This document shows positions 54,466-62,977 of a DNA stretch of 64,000 bases, in pieces; positions within the stretch are counted from its first letter, which is position 1; each line of letters starts with the position of its first letter. Source of the DNA: Minwuiaceae bacterium (lineage in GTDB: Bacteria; Pseudomonadota; Alphaproteobacteria; Minwuiales; Minwuiaceae); assembly GCA_028278525.1 (NCBI GenBank), contig JANQEE010000032.1:1-64000 (forward strand), written 5' to 3'. A model generated the notes under the pieces. The model saw only the letters and a program-made list of their open reading frames with translations. It made no database searches and was not told where the DNA came from. A program made the translations under genes and the position numbers.

Positions 54466-55410
54466 ATGCCCGCATCGAAGTACATCATGATGGACGGAGA
54501 ACTGGTGCCGAGCGCCGAAGCCAAAATCCACGTCTACACGCCCGCGGTGCGGTTCGGTGCCCATGTGTTCGAGGGCATTCGTGCCTATTGGAATGATGAG
54601 CACGAGGAGCTCTACGTGTTCCGTCTGCGTGAGCATCTGGAGCGGCTCCGCCAGGGCATGAAGATCATGCGTTACGACACCGTCGCGACCGTCGAGGACA
54701 TGACTGATCAGGTGCTGGAGACGATCCGCGCCAACGAATACCGCGGCGACGTGGGCATCCGCCTGTCGGCCTACGTGGCGGGCGAGGGCTTTATCGACGC
54801 GACCGGGCCGGTCAGCCTGATGGTCGGCGTGGAGCCGGGCGCGGCCAAATCGCTCGCCGACAAGGCGTCGCGCGGCTCCGTGTCGTCATGGCGCCGGATC
54901 GACGACAACGCCATGCCGCCGCGCCTGAAATGCGCGGCGAACTATCAGAACAGCCGCCTCGGCCTGCTGGACGTGCGCAACGATGGCCATGACGAACCGA
55001 TCTTCCTCACCCAGGAAGGCAAGGTCGCCGAAGGGGCGGGGGCCTGCCTGATGATGGTTCGCGACAGCCAGCCGATCACCTCGCCGATCACCGCCGGCAT
55101 TCTGGAGAGCGTGACCCGCGACACCATGTTTTGGATGTTCGAGGAGCATTTCGGCAAGCCGGTCGAGGAGCGTGCGGTGGACCGCACCGAACTCTATGTC
55201 GCCGACGAACTGTTCCTCTGCGGTTCGGCCTATGAAGTCATGCCGCTGACCACCGTCGACGGATTGCCGGTCGGCGACGGCGAGGTCGGCGAAATCACCA
55301 CCAAGGTCTGGCAGACCTATGACGGCGTGGTGCGCGGCACGCTGCCCGACCATCCGGCCTGGCGCACGCCGGTCTACGGTGGGCAGCCGGAAGTCCGGGC
55401 GGCGGAATGA
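54466..55410 (+). CDS. ilvE: Branched-chain amino acid aminotransferase
   Basis: A 314-residue class IV PLP aminotransferase. It has VRFGAHVFEGIRAYW (about 28-42), Lys155 in PPRLKCAANYQNS (PLP Lys), EGAGACLMMVRD, ITAGILESVTRD and FLCGSAYEVMPLTTVDG. It transfers amino groups to or from leucine, isoleucine and valine. AAGGAG 8 bases upstream supports the ATG. A dispersed repeat follows the gene. Confidence 0.94.
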   Translation: MPASKYIMMDGELVPSAEAKIHVYTPAVRFGAHVFEGIRAYWNDEHEELYVFRLREHLERLRQGMKIMRYDTVATVEDMTDQVLETIRANEYRGDVGIRLSAYVAGEGFIDATGPVSLMVGVEPGAAKSLADKASRGSVSSWRRIDDNAMPPRLKCAANYQNSRLGLLDVRNDGHDEPIFLTQEGKVAEGAGACLMMVRDSQPITSPITAGILESVTRDTMFWMFEEHFGKPVEERAVDRTELYVADELFLCGSAYEVMPLTTVDGLPVGDGEVGEITTKVWQTYDGVVRGTLPDHPAWRTPVYGGQPEVRAAE

Positions 55411-55442
55411 GTTGGTGGCGGCCCGTCGAGGTCGTCACGCAT

Positions 55443-55590
55443 GGTGGCCTGGATGCTTCGAGACGCTTGCTGCGCAGGCTCCTAAGCATGAGGGCTAACT
55501 TGTTTGGAATCACGACGACCTCACCCTGAGGAGGCGCGTAGCGCCGTCTCGAAGGGTGGGCAACCGCTCCACACTTGGCTTTGGCAGCCT
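55443..55590. repeat. Dispersed repeat element, copy 2
   Basis: Carries the same blocks as the element at 37824-37997: GGCCTGGATGCTTCGAGACG, AGCATGAGGGCTAAC, CACGACGACCTCA and GTCTCGAAGGGTGGGC, followed by TTTGGCAGCCT. The left CAGGCTGCTG end is missing or degenerate. It lies between convergent ilvE and the class I aminotransferase and ends one base from the latter's stop. Confidence 0.85.
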
Positions 55591-55591
55591 A

Positions 55592-56818
55592 CTAACGATT
55601 GAGGCCGGTCACGAACCGCTCGATCCGGTCGCAGGCTTCTTCCAGCCGTTCGCGCGGCGCCGTCAGCGACATCCTCAAGTAGCCTTCGGCGCTTGGCCCG
55701 AACCCGTCGCCCGGCAGGATCGATAGCGCTTCGGCGTCGACCAGCCGCGTGGCGAACTCAATCGAACTCAGACCCGAGTCGCGCACGTCGATCATCGCGA
55801 ACATCGATCCTTCGGGCGGGCGGCAGCTCACCAACGGCATGGCGTTGATCCGTTGCGCGACCATGTCGCGCCGGTGGCGGAATTCCTCGTGCATCTTGTC
55901 GATCTCTTGGAACTCCCGGCTCAGCGCGACCACCGCCGCGTCCTGAATGAACGGCGGCGTGCCGAACAGCATGCATTGCGCCAGGTTGCCCAGATGCGCC
56001 GGCAGGTCGCCCGGCGCAACCGCCCAGCCGAGGCGCCAACCCGGCATGGCGTGGGATTTGGACAGGCTGCTGATCACCACGGTGCGGTCCGCCATGCCCG
56101 GCAGGGTGCAGGGCGACAGGTGTTTGCCCTCATAGACCATCGTCGCATAGACCTCGTCCGACACCAGCCACAGGTCATGCTTGCGGCAAAGCTCGGCCAG
56201 GCCTTCCAACTCGTCCGCGGTAATCGTCGCGCCGGTCGGGTTGTGCGGGAAGTTGATCAGCAGCACGCGGCTTCTGGGCGTGATCGCGGCGGCCACGTCG
56301 TCCGGGTCGATGTGGAAACCGCGCTCGCCGCGAAGCGGCACGTCGACCATCGTCGCGCCGCAGGCGCCGACCACCGCCTCGTAGGTGGCGTAGCGGGGCT
56401 CCGGCGCGATCACCTCGTCGCCCGGCCCGGCCAGGCACATCAGGGTGCTGTACAGGGAAGCCTGGGCGCCAGCCATCACCACCACGTTCTCGCTCTCGAC
56501 ATGCTGGCCGGTCACCGCCTTGTGGCGCTTGGCGACGGCGGCGCGCAGCTCGGGAATGCCGGACATGCCGACATAGTGGGTGCGGCCGCCGCGCATGGCG
56601 TCGACCGCCGCCTCGACGACCGGGCTGGGTGTGTCGAAGTCCGGATCGCCGACGCTCAGGAAAATCACGTCGCGGCCCTGTTCGGCCAGCCGCATGGCCC
56701 GGCCATGCACGGCCCACGCCGTGGCGCCACGCCCGGCGATGCGGGTCGTCAGCGACGAATAAGGCAGGCCGGACTGGCCGTCCATCGGCCGTTTCAGCGG
56801 AACTGAGTGCTCGGTCAT
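55592..56818 (-). CDS. Class I/II PLP-dependent aminotransferase
   Basis: A 408-residue fold-type I aminotransferase. FLSVGDPDFDTP (about 53-64), NFPHNPTGATIT (Asn of the PLP contact), VSDEVYATMVY, and Lys254 in SSLSKSHAMPGWRLGW (PLP Lys) are clear; the Arg for the substrate carboxylate is in GYLRMSLTAP. The substrate may be aspartate, an aromatic or another amino acid. I chose the ATG at 56818 (AGGA about 10 bases upstream); the extension to 56929 is unlikely. It is divergent from the RraA-like gene by 136 bases. Confidence 0.92.
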   Translation of the reverse strand: MTEHSVPLKRPMDGQSGLPYSSLTTRIAGRGATAWAVHGRAMRLAEQGRDVIFLSVGDPDFDTPSPVVEAAVDAMRGGRTHYVGMSGIPELRAAVAKRHKAVTGQHVESENVVVMAGAQASLYSTLMCLAGPGDEVIAPEPRYATYEAVVGACGATMVDVPLRGERGFHIDPDDVAAAITPRSRVLLINFPHNPTGATITADELEGLAELCRKHDLWLVSDEVYATMVYEGKHLSPCTLPGMADRTVVISSLSKSHAMPGWRLGWAVAPGDLPAHLGNLAQCMLFGTPPFIQDAAVVALSREFQEIDKMHEEFRHRRDMVAQRINAMPLVSCRPPEGSMFAMIDVRDSGLSSIEFATRLVDAEALSILPGDGFGPSAEGYLRMSLTAPRERLEEACDRIERFVTGLNR

Positions 56819-56954
56819 CTGTACGTCATCCTGTACTGAACAAACTCGGCGCGGCGCAACGTAGCTCAGCCGGCCGTCCGAAACAAAGCGAAAGCACGCG
56901 GCTTGCGTCTGACCGGCCGGCGCGGGCACTATCGCTTAGGGAAGGAGACAGACC

Positions 56955-57665
56955 ATGGCGACGGAACTTTTGAACGAGGCTCAATTGGCGGCGCTCCGCG
57001 AGCTGGATACGCCGACCATATGCAACGCGTTGGAGGTTCTGCTGCCGGAACGGCGCGCCCACGGCTACACGGAAGAGACCTTCGAATGCGTCGAGCCGAC
57101 GCTGGCCCCGATGGTCGGCTACGCGCGGACCGCGACCATCCGCAGCGTGCGGCCGGGCACGAAACAGGGCGACGAGATGCGCGAACAGCGCATGGCCTAC
57201 TACCGCTATGTCCAGGACGGGCCGGCGCCGGGCATCGCCGTGATCCAGGATCTGGACGGCGCGCGCGCCGGCTACGGATCGTTCTGGGGCGAGGTCAATT
57301 CCGCGGTGCATCGCGCGCTCGGCTGCCTCGGCGGCATCACGGACGGCTCCATGCGCGACCTCGGCGACATCGCCCCGGGCTTCCAATTGCTCGCCCGCAA
57401 GGTGGTGCCGAGCCACGCCTTCGTCCACCTGGAAGACTTCGGCTGCCAGGTCAATGTCTGCGGCATGGTCGTCCGGTCCGGCGACCTGATCCACGCCGAC
57501 CGGCACGGCGCGGTGGTGATCCCGCAAGAAGTCGCGGCCGACGTGGCCGGCGCGGCGGAGACCGTGGCCGGCCGGGAGAAGCACGTGCTGGACGCGGTGC
57601 GCGATCCGAACTTCACCTTCGATATGCTGGAAGCGGCTTTCGCGGAAATGACCAAAAGCCGCTAA
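56955..57665 (+). CDS. RraA-like protein (dimethylmenaquinone methyltransferase/HMG aldolase family)
   Basis: A 236-residue RraA-like protein. LDTPTICNALEV opens it; GEVNSAVHRALGCLGGITDG and SMRDLGDI form the active-site region with the conserved Arg-Asp pair (MRDL); GDLIHADRHGAVVIP is the last core motif. Relatives include 4-hydroxy-4-methyl-2-oxoglutarate/oxaloacetate aldolases and the RNase E regulator RraA; the length and RD motif favour an aldolase or decarboxylase-like role. AAGGAG 9 bases upstream supports the ATG. A strong terminator follows about 85 bases downstream. Confidence 0.88.
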   Translation: MATELLNEAQLAALRELDTPTICNALEVLLPERRAHGYTEETFECVEPTLAPMVGYARTATIRSVRPGTKQGDEMREQRMAYYRYVQDGPAPGIAVIQDLDGARAGYGSFWGEVNSAVHRALGCLGGITDGSMRDLGDIAPGFQLLARKVVPSHAFVHLEDFGCQVNVCGMVVRSGDLIHADRHGAVVIPQEVAADVAGAAETVAGREKHVLDAVRDPNFTFDMLEAAFAEMTKSR

Positions 57666-57750
57666 ATCGCCGTCGCCGGCCGTTAAAGCTTCTTTTAGAC
57701 GATATTGGCATAATTACGACTGGCAACTTGCACCTTTTGCCGTACATGTG

Positions 57751-57789
57751 AGCCCCGTGGCCCAATTTCGGACCACGGGGCTTTTCTTT
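57751..57789 (+). terminator. Rho-independent terminator after the RraA-like gene
   Basis: AGCCCCGTGG (57751-57760) pairs with CCACGGGGCT (57773-57782), a 10-base stem around a 12-base loop, and is followed by TTTCTTTG. This would end rightward transcription; the Lrp-type gene ends just beyond it on the other strand. Confidence 0.9.
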
Positions 57790-57791
57790 GT

Positions 57792-58289
57792 CTACTCGGC
57801 TCCCTGCGGGCCCAGAGCCAGATCGATCGGCAGGACCGACGGCGTCTTGACCGCCTTCATCGAGAAACTGCTGCGCACGTCGTTCACGCCCGGCAGTTTC
57901 AGCAGTGTGTCGAGGACGAAGCGCGAATAGGTCTCCAGATCCGGCGCCACGACTTCCAGCAGGAAATCGGCGTCGCCGGTGACCACGTGGCAGGCAACCA
58001 CTTCGGAGCAGCGCTGGATCGCCGCTTCGAAGGCTGCGGCGTTCTCGTCGTTGTGACTGCCGATGCCGATGCTCACGAAGGCCGTCAGTCCCAGCCCGAC
58101 CTTGCGTCGGTTGAGCATCGCGCCGTAGCCCTCGATGAAGCCCTCGGTTTCCAATCGGCGGACGCGGCGCAGGCAGGGCGTCGGCGATAGGCCGATGCGG
58201 TCGGCCAGGGTGACGTTGGTCTGGCGGCCGTCGTTCTGAAGTTCCTTCAGGATATCGCCGTCAAATTGATCTAGAGAGGATTTTGGCAT
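57792..58289 (-). CDS. Lrp/AsnC-family transcriptional regulator
   Basis: A 165-residue Lrp-like regulator. The HTH is QNDGRQTNVTLADRIGLSPT with PCLRRVRRLETEGFIEGYGA, and the RAM domain is at about 75-150 (VACHVVTGDADFLLEVVAPD). It is divergent from a leucine-dehydrogenase-like gene, so it probably controls that gene in response to branched-chain amino acids. It starts at 58289 with little ribosome binding site, 129 bases from the dehydrogenase start. Confidence 0.93.
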   Translation of the reverse strand: MPKSSLDQFDGDILKELQNDGRQTNVTLADRIGLSPTPCLRRVRRLETEGFIEGYGAMLNRRKVGLGLTAFVSIGIGSHNDENAAAFEAAIQRCSEVVACHVVTGDADFLLEVVAPDLETYSRFVLDTLLKLPGVNDVRSSFSMKAVKTPSVLPIDLALGPQGAE

Positions 58290-58309
58290 GATTCACTCGA
58301 TCAAAGCTG

Positions 58310-58324
58310 GAATTTAGTGAATTC
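58310..58324. promoter_or_regulatory. Possible Lrp-type operator between divergent lrp-like and leucine dehydrogenase genes
   Basis: GAATT-TAGTG-AATTC at 58310-58324 is a 15-base palindrome with five-base arms, the size of an Lrp/AsnC site. Nearby ATTCACTCGATC (58291 on) and ATCACTCGAATTG (58332 on) share CACTCGA, so several dimers might bind. The sequences are seen; the role is inferred from position. Confidence 0.5.
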
Positions 58325-58418
58325 GACCAGTATCACTCGAATTGAAACACAACAAGCAATGACTTGCTAATCGGATGGTTGCTACCTTGCCGCTGTCGAA
58401 CCGACGGGAGGGACCGGC

Positions 58419-59468
58419 ATGGGTGTTTTCGAGCATGACGCGCTTCGCGGCCACGAACGGATCGTGTTCGCCGCGGATGAGGCAAGCGGGCTTCGGGCGA
58501 TCATCGCCATACACAGCACCGTTCTCGGGCCGTCCGGCGGTGGCGTGCGCTTCTATCCCTATGCGTCCTCGGACGAGGCGTTGACGGATGCGCTGCGGTT
58601 GAGTTGGGCCATGACGTCGAAATTCACCTTGGCCGGTCTGCCGTTCGGCGGGGGCAAGTCGGTCATCATCGGCGATCCCAGGAAAATCAAGACCGACGGG
58701 CTGTTGGAAGCCTTCGGCCGCGCGGTCGACGATTTGGGCGGCCGTTATGTCTGCGGCGAGGATGTCGGAACCACGCCGGAGGACATGGCCGTGATCCATC
58801 GGACCACGGAGCACGTCGCCGGCCGGCCGGACACCACGGGCGACACCTCGCCGGCAACCGGTGAGGGTCTGTTCCATGCAATCCGCGCGGCCGTGAAGCA
58901 ATGGCTCGGCAGGTCCGATGTCGAGGGCGTCAGCGTCGCGGTGCAAGGCGCCGGCAACGTGGGCTATCACCTGTGTAAGCATCTCTCCGAACACGGCGCG
59001 CGGTTGTTCGTCGCGGACATCGACCGCGCCGCGGTCGATCGGGCGGTGGACGCGTTCGGCGCGACGGCCGTGCCGGCCGACGAGATCTTAAGCTTCGACG
59101 CGGACGTGCTGTCGCCCTGCGCGCTGGGCGCGGTGCTGAACGACCGCACGATTCCTGAAATCAAGGCGCCGATCATCTGCGGCGGCGCCAATAACCAGCT
59201 CGCGGAAGAACGGCACGCGGACGTCCTGGCGGAACGCGGCGTTCTCTTCGTGCCGGATTTTCTGGCGAACGCGGGCGGCGCGATCATCGGCACCAGCCCG
59301 TTCCTCGGCGTCGGCGAGGCGGAGGTCGCGCGCAAAGTCGCGGCGATCTACGACACCTGTATCAGTTTGTTGGAACTGGCGGAGCAGGAAAGCGTTCCGC
59401 CGAACCAGGCCGCCGAACGGCTGGTCGAACAACGCCTGGCGGCGGCCCGTGCCGGTAAGGCCGGATAA
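58419..59468 (+). CDS. Glu/Leu/Phe/Val dehydrogenase (leucine dehydrogenase-like)
   Basis: A 349-residue amino acid dehydrogenase, the length of leucine dehydrogenases. GPSGGGVRFYPYASSDEALT opens it, the catalytic Lys region has Lys68 (MTSKFTLAGLPFGGGKSVI, Lys80), GEDVGTTPEDM follows, and the NAD motif is VQGAGNVGYHLCKHL near 180. It deaminates leucine or a related amino acid with NAD. The divergent Lrp-type gene and the nearby ilvE support a branched-chain role. GGGAGGG about 5 bases before the ATG supports the start. Confidence 0.92.
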   Translation: MGVFEHDALRGHERIVFAADEASGLRAIIAIHSTVLGPSGGGVRFYPYASSDEALTDALRLSWAMTSKFTLAGLPFGGGKSVIIGDPRKIKTDGLLEAFGRAVDDLGGRYVCGEDVGTTPEDMAVIHRTTEHVAGRPDTTGDTSPATGEGLFHAIRAAVKQWLGRSDVEGVSVAVQGAGNVGYHLCKHLSEHGARLFVADIDRAAVDRAVDAFGATAVPADEILSFDADVLSPCALGAVLNDRTIPEIKAPIICGGANNQLAEERHADVLAERGVLFVPDFLANAGGAIIGTSPFLGVGEAEVARKVAAIYDTCISLLELAEQESVPPNQAAERLVEQRLAAARAGKAG

Positions 59469-59474
59469 AGAAAA

Positions 59475-59498
59475 ACCCGCCGGCTCCTGCCGGCGGGT
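59475..59498 (-). terminator. Terminator behind the HU gene
   Basis: ACCCGCCGGC (59475-59484) and GCCGGCGGGT (59489-59498) form a 10-base perfect stem with the 4-base loop TCCT. On the minus strand the stem is followed by TTTTTCTTT, so it ends leftward transcription of the HU gene; on the plus strand the downstream T-run is missing, so it is weak for the dehydrogenase. Confidence 0.9.
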
Positions 59499-59522
59499 CT
59501 CATCGTAACGACTATTGTTCGG

Positions 59523-59807
59523 TCAGCAGCCGGCGGCGGTCTTAAGCTGCGCGGACGGCCGGAACCGCAGGCTCTTCGACGCCTTGATCTTGATCGGCTC
59601 GCCGGTCCGCGGGTTGCGGCCCTTGCGCGCTTTGCGCTTGGTCACTGCGAAGGTGCCGAACGTGCCGATCGTATACTTGCCGGTTTTCTTGGATGCTTTC
59701 AAACCGGCTTCGACTTCACCGAAGACGAGTTCTACAGCTCTCTTGGCTTCTGCGCGGCTCATCTTGCCTTTTTTGGCGACCCGCTCGATAAACATTGCCT
59801 TGCTCAT
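59523..59807 (-). CDS. HU/IHF-family DNA-binding protein
   Basis: A 94-residue bacterial histone-like protein. ERVAKKGKMSRAEAKRAVEL is the dimer helical part, TIGTFGTFAVTKRKARKGRN-PRTG the beta-arm region with the GRNPxTG signature, and SLRFRPSAQLK the C-terminal strand. It starts at the ATG at 59807; the in-frame codons upstream are not family-like. It ends with Lys-Thr-Ala-Ala-Gly-Cys, an unusual terminal cysteine. It probably organises or bends DNA. Confidence 0.93.
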   Translation of the reverse strand: MSKAMFIERVAKKGKMSRAEAKRAVELVFGEVEAGLKASKKTGKYTIGTFGTFAVTKRKARKGRNPRTGEPIKIKASKSLRFRPSAQLKTAAGC

Positions 59808-60047
59808 GATGTTGCCCCATTGATTGGATAAGACCCAAGATGTGGTATACCTGCACTGGATCGCGGATGAAAAGAAATTTCTGCGTCCGATCCGCCTAAA
59901 ACCCTTATTTTTTCGATGATTCCGGGCCATTGGTGCCGGAAATCCGCCCTGATAAAGGAAATGGTGCAGGGTGGGGCGTCAAAAATCGCCTATCTGGCTG
60001 GTCGCGCCGTGGAAGTGCGAATCGAATTCGCGGTCGCGCAGCCGGTT

Positions 60048-61910
60048 TTATCGCAGCCGGAACACTTCGATCGGTTCGCTTCGGCCCTTCACGGCGTGGG
60101 CCCCGACGTCCTCGGCGTTGGCGGCTGTCAGGCCGGCGGCCGTCGCCTCGCTTGCCAGGATCACGACGTCGTCGCCTTCGGTCATGAACTGCTTGCCGAG
60201 TTGTTCCAGGCGCTGGCCTACGTTCACGGTGTCGCCGACGATGGTGTAGTTGATCCGCCCCGGCGAGCCGATATTGCCGACGGTCACCGGCCCTGAATGC
60301 AGCCCGATCCGCATCTGCACTGGCGCCAATCCCTCGGCCCGCCGCTGCTCGTTCTGTCGGTGCAGGCTGTCGGCAATGGCCCGAGCTGCCCTTACCGCCC
60401 GTTCGGCGTGGTCGGGCAGGTGTTCGGGTGCGCCCCAGAATGCCATCATGCCGTCGCCGATAAACTTGTCGACCGTGCCGCCTTCCGCCTCGATCGCCGA
60501 CGCGACCATGGCGAAATGCTGATTGAGGAAGTCGGCGACGCTGGCGGCGGGCAGCCCTTCGGCAAGACGCGTGAACCCGACGATGTCGGTAAATAAAACA
60601 GTGATTTCCCGTTCGACGGATTCCAGCGAACTCGATTCCACCTGCGTCAACAGGCGTTGTACCAGGGAACGGGGCACATAGATCTCGAACCAGCGCAGGC
60701 CCCGCAGCATCGAATTGAACGCCACCGACTGCTCATCCAATTCGCGCAGCCCGCTCGGCGGCAGTTCGCCGACACTGGAGAATTCAAGTTTGCCGATATG
60801 TCCGGCGGCGTCGGCGAGCCGGCTGATCGGGCGCACGATCCGGCGCGCCAGCCATATCGCCGTCAACACCGAAACGATCAGCACGAACAGTCCGGCGAAG
60901 CCCGACATGGCGAACCGTCGGAACTCGGCGGATACGTCGTCGCTCAGGAAATAGGTGCCGACGATCAGAGGTTCCGGCCCGTATCCGGGGCGTTCCGCAT
61001 ACAGAAAAATGTAATCCTCGTCGTAGACTTCGATGGCCTTGCCTTGAATCCCCTGGCTCACATTGATCTGAAGTTCCCAGGCTTCTTCTCCGGTCCAGAG
61101 CGAGCCGAGCACGGGATCGCCGAAACCGATCAGCTTTGGCAGCGGGTTCTGTTCGGACAGGTTGTCCTGGGGACCCAGCAGCAGGCGATGCGCCAGCACC
61201 GAATTACGGCCGTAAAGGATGAACGCGTTACCGCCGACACCGCTTTCCATGCGTCCCAGATAGCTGGAAAGTTCCTGGATCGAAACGACGGAAACGATGA
61301 TGCCGAGGAACTCGCCGCCCGGCCGCACGGGCTGACGGAGATTGAGGTATGTCGCGCCGGCTTCCTTCCACCAGATCGGATCGGCCCAGGTCGCGCCGGT
61401 CGCCGTCTTCGCGCGCGCAATCGCGTCGATGATGCGCGGGTCGCTGCTGCTGTCGTTGCTGAAGGGACGCGGCGTGCTTGTGGAGCGATCGATTCCCACG
61501 ACCTGATAATTGCCGTCGATGAACACCAGCGATCCGATCTGCGGCGCGGCCGCGAGCGCGCCGGTCAGCACGTTGATCATGGCCGTGGTATCTTTCGGGT
61601 CCAGAGCGCCGGTTTCGATCAGGTTGGCGATGTAGCGGGATTGTTCTTCGACCGGAGTGAGATGGGCCGTGACACTGTCGGTCATTCCCGTGACCAGCAG
61701 TTCCGCCACCTCGCCCTGCAGGTTGATGAGTGTCGTCCGTCCAGCCTTGAGATGAATACCGAGCACGGCGGCGACCGCCACCAGGACCAGAAGGCCGAAG
61801 CTTCCGGCCAGGACCAAGGTCAGGGAAACGGAACGACGTCTCCGTCTCGGCGCGGCTTCCGTGTCGTTTCCGACCTGCGCCAGTTTTGGCTGGTCTGCGA
61901 TCTGGCTCAT
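60048..61910 (-). CDS. Sensor adenylate cyclase with periplasmic Cache-type domain, HAMP and class III catalytic domain
   Basis: A 620-residue membrane protein. A transmembrane helix at about 28-52, a periplasmic dCache-type sensor region (about 55-330: YIANLIETGALDPKD, LVFIDGNYQVVGIDR, GEFLGIIVSVVSIQELSSYL), a second helix at about 335-356, HAMP to about 400, and a cyclase domain at 435-620. Metal Asp442 (FTDIVGFT) and Asp486 (FIGDGMMA), adenine-selecting Lys482 with Thr556, and Asn563/Arg567 are all kept, so cAMP is the likely product. It would sense a small ligand outside the cell. Confidence 0.92.
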   Translation of the reverse strand: MSQIADQPKLAQVGNDTEAAPRRRRRSVSLTLVLAGSFGLLVLVAVAAVLGIHLKAGRTTLINLQGEVAELLVTGMTDSVTAHLTPVEEQSRYIANLIETGALDPKDTTAMINVLTGALAAAPQIGSLVFIDGNYQVVGIDRSTSTPRPFSNDSSSDPRIIDAIARAKTATGATWADPIWWKEAGATYLNLRQPVRPGGEFLGIIVSVVSIQELSSYLGRMESGVGGNAFILYGRNSVLAHRLLLGPQDNLSEQNPLPKLIGFGDPVLGSLWTGEEAWELQINVSQGIQGKAIEVYDEDYIFLYAERPGYGPEPLIVGTYFLSDDVSAEFRRFAMSGFAGLFVLIVSVLTAIWLARRIVRPISRLADAAGHIGKLEFSSVGELPPSGLRELDEQSVAFNSMLRGLRWFEIYVPRSLVQRLLTQVESSSLESVEREITVLFTDIVGFTRLAEGLPAASVADFLNQHFAMVASAIEAEGGTVDKFIGDGMMAFWGAPEHLPDHAERAVRAARAIADSLHRQNEQRRAEGLAPVQMRIGLHSGPVTVGNIGSPGRINYTIVGDTVNVGQRLEQLGKQFMTEGDDVVILASEATAAGLTAANAEDVGAHAVKGRSEPIEVFRLR

Positions 61911-61992
61911 GGCTCGCCTTCGATGCCCACCTGTATGTGAGGGCGGGGTGTCCGCCGGTCAAGCAAGTAGTTAGACGATCGTCGGACCTGTT

Positions 61993-62385
61993 TTAATCCG
62001 CTTGGGCGTCTGTCGGCCAGAAATCCGCCACTCTTTCGGCTTCGTCATGGCCCGGCCACGGCGGCATCGTGGTCAGCAGAAACACCAGCGGCTCGGTTCC
62101 GATATTGCGAAACTGGAAATGCGCGCCAACCGGAATGGCGATCGACGTGCCGGGTCCGGCCGAAACGACGTCTTCCCTGTCACCGTGCTTGCGCCAAATC
62201 TCGCCCGCGCCGGAAATGAAGAACCAGACCTCTTCGACCGTGCGGTGCCGCACCGCCAGGGAGACTCCGCCGGGCGGCAACGTGCAGTGAGCCATGCTGC
62301 CGCGTGTCGTCTCGGCCAACGGGCGGACTTCGGATCCGTCCGGCGCGACGACGTGATCGTCCGGCATTTTGACTGTCCAGGACAT
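61993..62385 (-). CDS. Cupin-domain protein
   Basis: A 130-residue single-domain cupin starting at the ATG at 62385 (GGAGGAA 7 bases upstream). Cupin motif 1 is around VRHRTVEEVWFFISGAGEIW with one His and the Glu; motif 2 is PVGAHFQFRNIGTEPLVFL with one His. Metal binding and a small enzymatic or sensing role are possible. It lies between the sensor cyclase and the HAMP-only protein, all leftward, with intervals of 79-82 bases. No catalytic assignment can be made. Confidence 0.85.
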   Translation of the reverse strand: MSWTVKMPDDHVVAPDGSEVRPLAETTRGSMAHCTLPPGGVSLAVRHRTVEEVWFFISGAGEIWRKHGDREDVVSAGPGTSIAIPVGAHFQFRNIGTEPLVFLLTTMPPWPGHDEAERVADFWPTDAQAD

Positions 62386-62464
62386 CTGAGATTCCTCCGG
62401 CGGTTTTTCCGCCGGGACTTTACCTGTTTCGCGTAGTCGCGGCAGCCGATATCGGCGCGCGGCG

Positions 62465-62884
62465 TCAGGCTTCGTCCGCGGAGATGTCCGTGCCGGCGAA
62501 GCGCGCGGCGGTTTCCACGTCGTCCGCGGGCCGCTGTGGCTCCCTCGGCTTGGTGCGCCGGTCCGGCGGAGAGGGATGGGTGGCGTGCAGCTCGTCGACC
62601 AGCAGGCGGAGCGACCAGGCCAGTTCGCCAAGTTCGTCGCGGCGGTGAAGCGGCGTCTCCACCGGCGTGGCGCCGTTGCGGTAGGCGTCGATGGTCTGTT
62701 TCAGATCGGCGATGGGGTCGGTGAAATGCCGGGCCAGGCTGCCGGCGGCCAGGATCGCGGCCGCCAGGCAAAGCAGAATGGCGACCATTGCTTCGGCAGT
62801 CGAACTGGTCGCGGCTACGGCCAGGCCGGTCAAGCCGGCCGCCGCCATCGTGAAGCCGATAAGCTTGGCGCGAATGCCCGTCAT
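62465..62884 (-). CDS. HAMP-domain membrane protein without an output domain
   Basis: A 139-residue protein: two membrane helices at about 8-28 and 31-51 with almost no periplasmic loop, then a HAMP segment (DPIADLKQTIDAYRNGATPV and DELGELAWSLRLLVDELHAT, about 55-105), and a charged, Pro-rich tail. It lacks any kinase, cyclase or methyl-accepting domain. HAMP-only proteins are uncommon; it may be a regulatory partner of the nearby cyclase or a remnant of a larger receptor. The ATG at 62884 has GGGGAC upstream. Confidence 0.75.
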   Translation of the reverse strand: MTGIRAKLIGFTMAAAGLTGLAVAATSSTAEAMVAILLCLAAAILAAGSLARHFTDPIADLKQTIDAYRNGATPVETPLHRRDELGELAWSLRLLVDELHATHPSPPDRRTKPREPQRPADDVETAARFAGTDISADEA

Positions 62885-62977
62885 TGTCGGTCCCCGGCGT
62901 TAGGCCTCTCAACCTAGCCAGATAGGGTAAAGGGCTTGCTAACGCCGGGCCGGGCCTTACGCGCAGTGGCGTGGCGG

